Below, piece by piece: positions 58,278 to 64,000 of a stretch of DNA of 64,000 nt (position 1 is its first letter; every line of letters begins with the position of its first letter). Made by a program: the position numbers and the translations under genes. Below the pieces are notes generated by a model that saw only the letters and a list, made by a program, of their open reading frames with translations, was not told the DNA's origin and searched no databases. This DNA is from Halictus rubicundus (taxonomy: Eukaryota; Arthropoda; Insecta; Hymenoptera; Halictidae): NCBI RefSeq assembly GCF_050948215.1, contig NC_135157.1, positions 1,054,001 to 1,118,000 of the forward strand, in the 5' to 3' direction.

Positions 58278-58281
58278 TTAA

Positions 58282-59465
58282 ACGCCGCGCCACTTGGCGC
58301 GACGAGAAGTTGCAGGTCCGTGGCCGGGCCCCAGAGGGCTGAAGCGCGGAAAATTCGAAAGGAAACGTTCAGGGGACGGCTGCGAGGGACACCCTGCAGT
58401 AAAACATCGAAGAGGACACCGAGCCCGGGTTGGTCAACCCGGAGGCGCCGCCGAGGAATTACGGACCTGAGGAGTACATCATCTCGACCTCGTCGCCGCC
58501 TCGTCCCGGAAAGCTGCAAGAGTCCGTCGAGGGAACGGCTCGATGTCTTCCTCCGTGGGAATCGACCAATCAACGCGTGTCCTTGAGAAAGCGTTAGCCG
58601 ATAAATCCGTTGCCGAGGGCCCCGGACAGGTCCGGATAGGTCCGAGCGTTGCGCGGGAGCAGGGAAAACTAGGATAGTGGGGGACGCCTCGCTTCCGCGT
58701 TGGCGAGTCTTCGCGAAGTAGGACACTGTGCTGCTGAAATTCGTACGGAGTAGTTGCTTTACTATTGCTTCAGTCTTATAGTAATTTTGGGAAAACGTAG
58801 TACTGCCGAGACATACGATTAGAGAAGGCTGCCGAACACCGGGACAGCGGAGCAGAACTAGACCACGTTGCCGAGTAGTAAGCGCCGACCAGGTTTTTCC
58901 GCACTATTGTGATTTTCGCGTTGGCTCGGTTAGCGTTTTGGTGAATCGGTCGTACTTCGCGTCGCGATCAGACGTAACCTTGCTCGCCGTGAATCGCGAT
59001 CAGGATAGAATCGTGAAGGGGGTGAGGCCGTCGGTCGGTCAACGGGGGGGGGGGGGGGGGGCTCGTTCCGTTGCCGATGTTTGGTGAATGTGGCCAACCT
59101 GGGGATGTTCCACGGTGGGACGACGCGACGAAAGCCGTATCGCCGTTTCCGACTACTTCCGGCGGCCACAGTCAATTAGAATTTGCTGCCGCGTATTTCA
59201 TCGGAACCCGGTCGCCTCTCGACCGGCTAATTGTCGAGAGAGGCTGCCGTACATCGCGCCCGCGATCGAGTTCGACGCGTAGAAAAGCATATCCGGGTGC
59301 AAAAAGCGCGAGCGACCGTCGACCTGTCGTACAAACTTTGTTGGAGACTTCAACAAGGAAACGAGAGGAGGCAGATGGGTTTAAAACCTCTATGCAAATA
59401 GTTCTCTGTACATAATGTCTATTTCCATACTTCGGTTTTATCCTGTAACGAACAGGAGTTGTACA
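58282..59465. other. GC-rich island with possible exon
   Basis: About 500 bp of GC-rich DNA. In one plus-strand frame (about 58406-58590) the translation is protein-like, with EEDTEPGLVNPEAPPRNYGP and SSPPRPGKLQESVEGTARCL and strongly GC-ending codons. A stop lies just upstream at CTGCAGTAA, which could also be a 3' splice site. No domain is recognised, and two alternative frames are also open here (58245-58586 plus, 58235-58726 minus). An 18-base G run is at 59044-59061. Confidence 0.3.
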
Positions 59466-59932
59466 TACAGGGTGGCCCACATAACTCTGAACAGCTCAAT
59501 ATCTCGAAAACTATGCCATCGATTTTAAAGTTCTAAGTCTTAAATTACATGGAACTGAAGGGCCTTTCTGACTACATAAACGTGAAGTGGCCTCCCTTCC
59601 CCTTTAACGGGGGAGGGGAGGTACCTTTGTCATTTTAAATGGAACCCCCTATAAAATGTTACATATTTAGATTCTACCGGAAAAAACAAGTCAATTTTGT
59701 CTGAAACATTTTTTTGTCAGATACTTCCATGATGAGATATAACAGTTTGAAGTTTCGAGTTGTAGGTACTTGAAGCGCTCGGAAATAGCGTTATGGAATT
59801 ATACGCGCTTGAGTCCTTTGCTTATTCATGAAGAAACACAAACAATAATATTTACAATTCTTGAGTTTGACTCACTTATCTATGAAAACGTTTTCAGTTT
59901 AGAGCTGTTATTCAAGCAGTAACATTGTGATT

Positions 59933-62060
59933 ATGGCTACTTTTGACACAGAAGTGAATATGTTATTAACGTTAGGTGAATGCCAAAAAAATTATCGGCG
60001 TGCAGCAGCGATGTTTTTTGAACGTTATGGGATCAAAAAATGTCATGCAACATTTCATAATTTAGAAAAGCGGCTTCGCGAGCACGGTGAATTGTGTAAA
60101 AAAAACTCGCAATAAACCTAAAGCTGTCACTAATGAAAATAATAGTGCCAGTATTCTTGCTGCAATTACATTAAATCCTCATATTAGTCAACGTACACTT
60201 GCACAAACATCACATATTAGTCGTTCATCAATTCAACGAATTTTGAAACGGCAAAAGTATCATCCATATCACATGGTTTTATCACAAGAGCTTTCAATAG
60301 CAGATTACGATCACCGCGTAAGATTTTGTGAGTGGCTGCAGGGTGTTGTGGAAAATGACTTTTTGTGCAAAATACTTTTTTCCGATGAGGCCACTTTTAT
60401 GAATTCAGGGAATGTAAATAGACATAATCTGCATTATTGGGCCGTGGAAAACCCAAATTGGATGCGATGTGTTCCCTTTCAACATCGATGGTCTTTAAAT
60501 GTTTGGTGTGGCCTAATAGGAGATTTTGTGATTGGACCTTATTTTTTTCAAGAAACTGTAACATCTGCAAGTTATTGTGATTTCTTAAAAAATCATTTGC
60601 CTGCGCTTTTGGAAGATGTGCCACTGCACGTTAGAAGAGAAATGTGGTTCCAACAAAACGGCGCTCCTCCACATTTTGCAATCATCACCAGGCAATTTTT
60701 GAACGAAAAATTTGGGAACAAATGGATAGGTCGTGGGGGACCTCGTCAATGGCCTCCTCGATCCCCCGATCTAACACCATTAGATTTTTTCTTATGGGGA
60801 TATGTAGTATTCAAGAAAAATGGGGGACAAGAAAGACAGATAGAGGACAGAACAAGGAAGGGTGGAGGAGTGATGAAAAGTGTGTGGGGGATAGGGAAAA
60901 GATATTTTAAAAATAAGTACAAGAGAAGAGAATGGTTTTTCGACGCACTGGTATGGTCAGTGATGGCATACGGTGTGGAGATCTGGGGATGGGAGGAAAG
61001 AATGGAGGTGGAGAGGATGCAGGAAAGGTATATAAGATGGGTGCTAGGGGTAGAGTGGACAACACCAGGGTATATGATAAGGGAAGAGACGAAAAGAGAG
61101 AAAATGAGAGTGAGGGGCGCGAAGAGGGCATGGAAGTTTGAAGAAAGGTTGAGAGCTGGAAAAGGAAGCGAATGGGCCAGACAATGTCTAAAGGAGATAG
61201 AAGAGAGAGCTATAGGAGGAAAGAAGATGTCAAAATGGGAGATAGGGAGGAAGAAATATATAGAGGAAAGGGGGGATAGAAGAATGTTAGAGGAGGGAGA
61301 TAAGGAAGAGAGGGAAGAAGAGTGGGGAAGGATAGAAGAAAGAGAGAAAGAGAAAGAGGAAGAGGAAAACTGGAAGAGGGTAATGGAGTCTAGGTATAAT
61401 ATATGGTATAAAGAGATAAGGACAAAGGAAAGACCCGAATACCTAGAAAAAGGATCAAAAGAAGAAAAATGGACGAGGATAGCAAGGTACAGGCTGGGGA
61501 ATGAAATGAGGGGAGGAAGGTACTGGGGGGAAGAGGAGGTGAGACGGTGCAGAAGGTGCGGGTACGAAGAAGAGACGTGGGAACACGTGTTGGAAAGGTG
61601 CTCGAGAGATCAAGGGTTGGAAGTAGGAATTCAAGAGAAGGTGAAGGAAATACTGGCTGAGGACGGGAGAGGAGAAGAGTGGATGAAAAAATTAGACCGG
61701 GAGAGATAAGAAATACAGGACGGAAAGTATCAATGAAAGGGTGAGAAAGGAGGAGGCAGGAGTGAAAGGAAGAATGAGTGAGAGAGAGTGAAAGCGAAAA
61801 GAAAGAAAATGTAAAGGGAACGGGATCTCTATGTAATCCGTAAGGGAACATTAAATATATACATACATACATTATGGGGATATGTAAAGGACAAAGTTAT
61901 GTTTGAACCACCGACGACAAAAGAGGATATGAAACAAAGAATACGTGACGCTTGCGCTTCAGTGACTCCCGAAATGTTAAAAAATGTTAGAACAACTTTG
62001 ATGTTTCGAGTAAATAAATGTTTACAAGCCCGTGGTGGACATTTTGAACATTTAATTTAA
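59933..62060 (+). pseudogene. DD41D-type mariner transposase, frameshifted and interrupted
   Basis: ATG at 59933 opens a frame with TLGECQKNYRRAAAMFFERY. It shifts at an eight-A run (~60101-60108) and continues with HISQRTLAQTSHISRSSIQR (second helix-turn-helix). The catalytic core has FSDEATFMNSG (first Asp) and WFQQNGAPPHFA, where the second Asp is replaced by Asn. SPDLTPLDFFLWG (third Asp) follows, 41 residues after the Asn position. At 60806 a LINE insertion interrupts GYVKDK; the frame resumes at 61887 as KDKVMFEPPTTKEDMKQRIR and ends at TAA 62058-62060. The frameshift, Asp-to-Asn change and insertion all inactivate it. Transposase would act on the 369-bp repeats at TA targets. Confidence 0.85.
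60807..61871 (+). mobile_element. 5'-truncated LINE (non-LTR retrotransposon) insertion
   Basis: A 15-bp duplication, TTATGGGGATATGTA (60792-60806 and 61872-61886), flanks 1065 bp that end in TACATACATACAT, a LINE-type short-repeat tail. The plus strand is very purine-rich. The inserted frame to 61709 encodes the C-terminal end of an ORF2 protein: VWSVMAYGVEIWGW followed by ERMQERYIRWVLGV, typical of the region after reverse transcriptase, then Lys/Glu-rich coiled segments and a Cys motif, CRRCGYEEETWEHVLERC (CCHC type). The clade was not resolved (jockey/I/R1-like). Confidence 0.88.
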
Positions 62061-62442
62061 AGTACATTTTATTTCTTCACGAATAAGCAAAGGACTCAAG
62101 CGCGTATAATTCCATAACGCTATTTCCGAGCGCTTCAAGTACCTACAACTCGAAACTTCAAACTGTTATATCTCATCATGGAAGTATCTGACAAAAAAAT
62201 GTTTCAGACAAAATTGACTTGTTTTTTCCGGTAGAATCTAAATATGTAACATTTTATAGGGGGTTCCATTTAAAATTACAAAGGAACCTCCCCTCCCCCG
62301 TTAAAGGGGAAGGGAGGCCACTTCACGTTTATGTAGTCACAAAGGCCCTTCAGTTCCATGCAATTTAAGACTAAGAACTTTAAAATCGATGGCATAGTTT
62401 TCGAGATATTGAGCTGTTCAGAGTTATGTGGGCCACCCTGTA

Positions 62443-62880
62443 TATGTAAATATACGACTCAGATGACTAGCTCGACGGCGCGTGCGCGACGTCGTCCCTG
62501 CGTCCCCTCCCGCGACCCCGCGAGTCCCGGGTGGATCGAGCAGCTCGTCGGCTCTCGCGGGCCGCGCGGGGGACGGGCGTCAGGAGTGATCGCGCTAACG
62601 ACCGATCGATGTAGTCTCTGTACAATCGACCATCGATACAAGTCAAGCGTGTTATTCTCTCTTTTCACTTTGTGACAATCGATCTGGAAAGTTGGGCTGT
62701 TCGTTTTTACGAAGAAATTATGCGCGCGTTTGTGTCAAATAGAGTTTATTTCAAACTTAACAAATGCCCTGTCACCGGCCGAACTAACCTTGGGTGACTA
62801 GTTTATTTTGGATACAATGAATTGTAGCGGTGGTACGGTATGGCGCGATTACTGACTCGAATACTTGTGGTCTGATTCTG
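62443..62880. other. CpG-rich intergenic DNA
   Basis: A CpG-rich block at 62465-62600 with open frames on both strands and no recognised motif. Confidence 0.3.
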
Positions 62881-62881
62881 A

Positions 62882-62944
62882 AGCCGACTTTGCTGATTCT
62901 AATGCCGACTTTGCTGATTCTGATGCCGACTTTGCTGATTCTAC
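62882..62944. repeat. 21-bp tandem repeat, three units
   Basis: Three successive units of GCCGACTTTGCTGATTCT plus three variable bases. The period is a multiple of three, so one plus-strand frame reads ADFADSN/D repeatedly. It adjoins the LTR-family copy. Confidence 0.85.
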
Positions 62945-63640
62945 CGCTCTGCTCCGAGGCCCGCTTGCTCGTCACCTCGGTGGTGACGCGATTTTTTTGG
63001 CCATGGGCCCGTTTTCGGGGGAAGAATCATCCCCATTCGTTGATTTGACTTGAGGGCGGAGGATCTTCTGAAACAGTCCTCACCTGTGGAGGAGGAAGTC
63101 CCCACCTCAAGTCAAATAAGGGAGAGTTCCCAAAATGCGCGATTTATGGGACCCTGGAGCAGCGCGACGAAGGCCTAAGTGGCCCACGTACGCCGTGCTA
63201 GCCAAGCGGCTAGCAGCTAATTTATTGCCCCTTGGCCGAGGTCCGGTGACAAAGACCAAGGGCTGGAAAAAATGTGCGTTTACTGTCTCTGGTTTTCGTC
63301 CGTTTGACGAAAACCAGAGACACGGTTATTGGGGTTGTTGCGCAACCCGAGCGTGCCTCGCGTCGTGCGGAAGAGGATTTACGACCCCTTGTCCGCCGCG
63401 TGTAGTGGGCCATAAGGCCCGCTGTGTCCGAATCCGGGACCCTCAAGTACCTCGCGGACGGTACACGGAGTGAGGGTCGTACGGATTGACTTATGGCCAC
63501 TTTTCCAATGCCATCAGCTCGAATCCTCAAGCGCCTCGCGTGCGGCAACTCAAGGATTAGCATTCTTCGTGATTAGTCGAAGGACGGACAAAAATCGGAA
63601 AAGGGCTTTTGTCACGCATGTGTTTTTTTTTTGGCGAAAG
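62945..63640 (-). mobile_element. LTR-family copy, inverted relative to the solo LTR at 45766
   Basis: The reverse complement of 62,965-63,625 matches 45,960-46,595 closely, including TTGAGTTGCCGCACGCGAGG, the perfect hairpin (arms 63285-63300 and 63306-63321), CAAGTCAAATAAGG and GGGCCCGTTTTCGGGG. The similarity stops at both ends (about 63625 and the tandem repeat at 62944), so the two copies differ in their outer parts. No target duplication was found. Frames of 112-113 codons here mirror those in the solo LTR. Confidence 0.8.
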
Positions 63641-64000
63641 AGCATGCTCCGTGCAGCTGTAACATCCTCGCTTGCGTTACGGCCGGAAATGCGAGGACTC
63701 ACGGTACTTTTGTCTGCGAGGGATCGAACACGATCCGTCGGCCTTTGTCCTGCCACCCTGTTTCTCCGAACTAACGGAAATCTTTCAACGCCGTGAAAGA
63801 TCCGAAGAGTTCCCGGCAGCTCCTTGTAACGACCGGATGAAATAAATGTTAACTCGAAGCCCACACTCGTGTACGCTTCATTGTGAGAAACCTTTCCACC
63901 GCGGGAAATGTCCCGTATTCCCTCCGCGTAGAATCCTGGCCCAGGCTGCCGCTATTCAGGCCCTCGCGCGGTTCTCGTAGGTTCGGTATTATAATTCGCG
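63641..64000. other. GC-rich DNA at the window edge
   Basis: Possibly the remaining part of the LTR-family element. It is not similar to the first 200 bp of the solo LTR. No gene recognised before the window ends. Confidence 0.3.

Larger units (their letters stand above)
59468..62440 (+). mobile_element. Mariner-superfamily element (DD41D type), 369-bp TIRs, split by a LINE
   Basis: TA (59466-59467 and 62441-62442) flanks inverted repeats of equal length, 59468-59836 and 62072-62440, starting CAGGGTGGCCCACATAACTC. The arms differ at only scattered positions. Without the nested LINE the element is about 1.9 kb. The transposase lies between the arms. Confidence 0.92.

Noticed and set aside
60087..61709. 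A 540-residue host gene
   Set aside because: It is a transposase frame entered by a LINE with a 15-bp target duplication, not a host protein.
1..64000. CRISPR arrays, bacterial operons, integrons or phage
   Set aside because: No regularly spaced direct repeats or bacterial gene structure; introns and insect-type transposons show that this is nuclear animal DNA.

Overview
This is an AT-rich eukaryotic nuclear window, most likely from an insect and plausibly a hymenopteran such as an ant. The evidence is small multi-exon genes with GT-AG introns, an animal-type mitochondrial ribosomal protein gene (mRpS21), and a dense load of Tc1/mariner, hAT, TTAA-type and LTR/LINE elements. There is no operon structure, no bacterial-style gene packing and no CRISPR array. 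The order assignment is an inference; no search could be run.

Layout. 1-34 kb is mostly intergenic. It holds a long foldback repeat (1.3-2.1 kb), two eroded Tc1-like transposases (3.1-4.4 and 13 kb), and many MITEs whose target-site duplications can still be read. These include a hAT MITE at 6.5 kb, a hAT/mariner/TTAA-type cluster at 9.0-9.7 kb, elements at 12.7, 13.6, 15.1, 17.7, 18.95, 20.0, 21.8, 24.1, 30.06, 30.5 and 33.3 kb, and a mariner transposase remnant at 29.7-30.05 kb. A CpG-rich stretch at 10.6-12.4 kb has no recognisable gene.

34-48 kb is the genic core. mRpS21 lies on the plus strand at 35.27-35.55 kb. It is followed by three related multi-exon genes that I assembled exon by exon from splice sites and matching phases: gene D (minus, 40178-36022, 455 aa), gene A (plus, 40953-43887, 279 aa, or 219 aa without its last exon) and gene C (plus, 44337-48107, 248 aa). 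Each encodes a signal peptide, a domain of about 100 residues that looks like a death-domain fold, one transmembrane segment and a basic or acidic cytoplasmic tail. The death-fold-like domain would therefore lie outside the cell or in the lumen, which is unusual; this cluster is the most interesting content of the window. D and A are divergent, and C follows A in tandem. Their introns are loaded with one foldback MITE family and other insertions, including a complete solo LTR nested in a hAT MITE inside an intron of C.

48-64 kb is mostly transposons. It holds an inactivated Tc1 element with long terminal inverted repeats (TIRs) at 50.1-51.8 kb, a second Tc1 remnant (53.2-54.5 kb), LTR-family copies at 45.8, 55.1 and 63 kb, and a 2.1-kb element flanked by TTAA and inserted in a GC-rich island (56.2-58.3 kb). 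A mariner-superfamily element with 369-bp TIRs and DD41D spacing (59.5-62.4 kb) was disrupted by a 5'-truncated LINE with a 15-bp target duplication. That insertion created a chimeric transposase-LINE reading frame of 540 codons.
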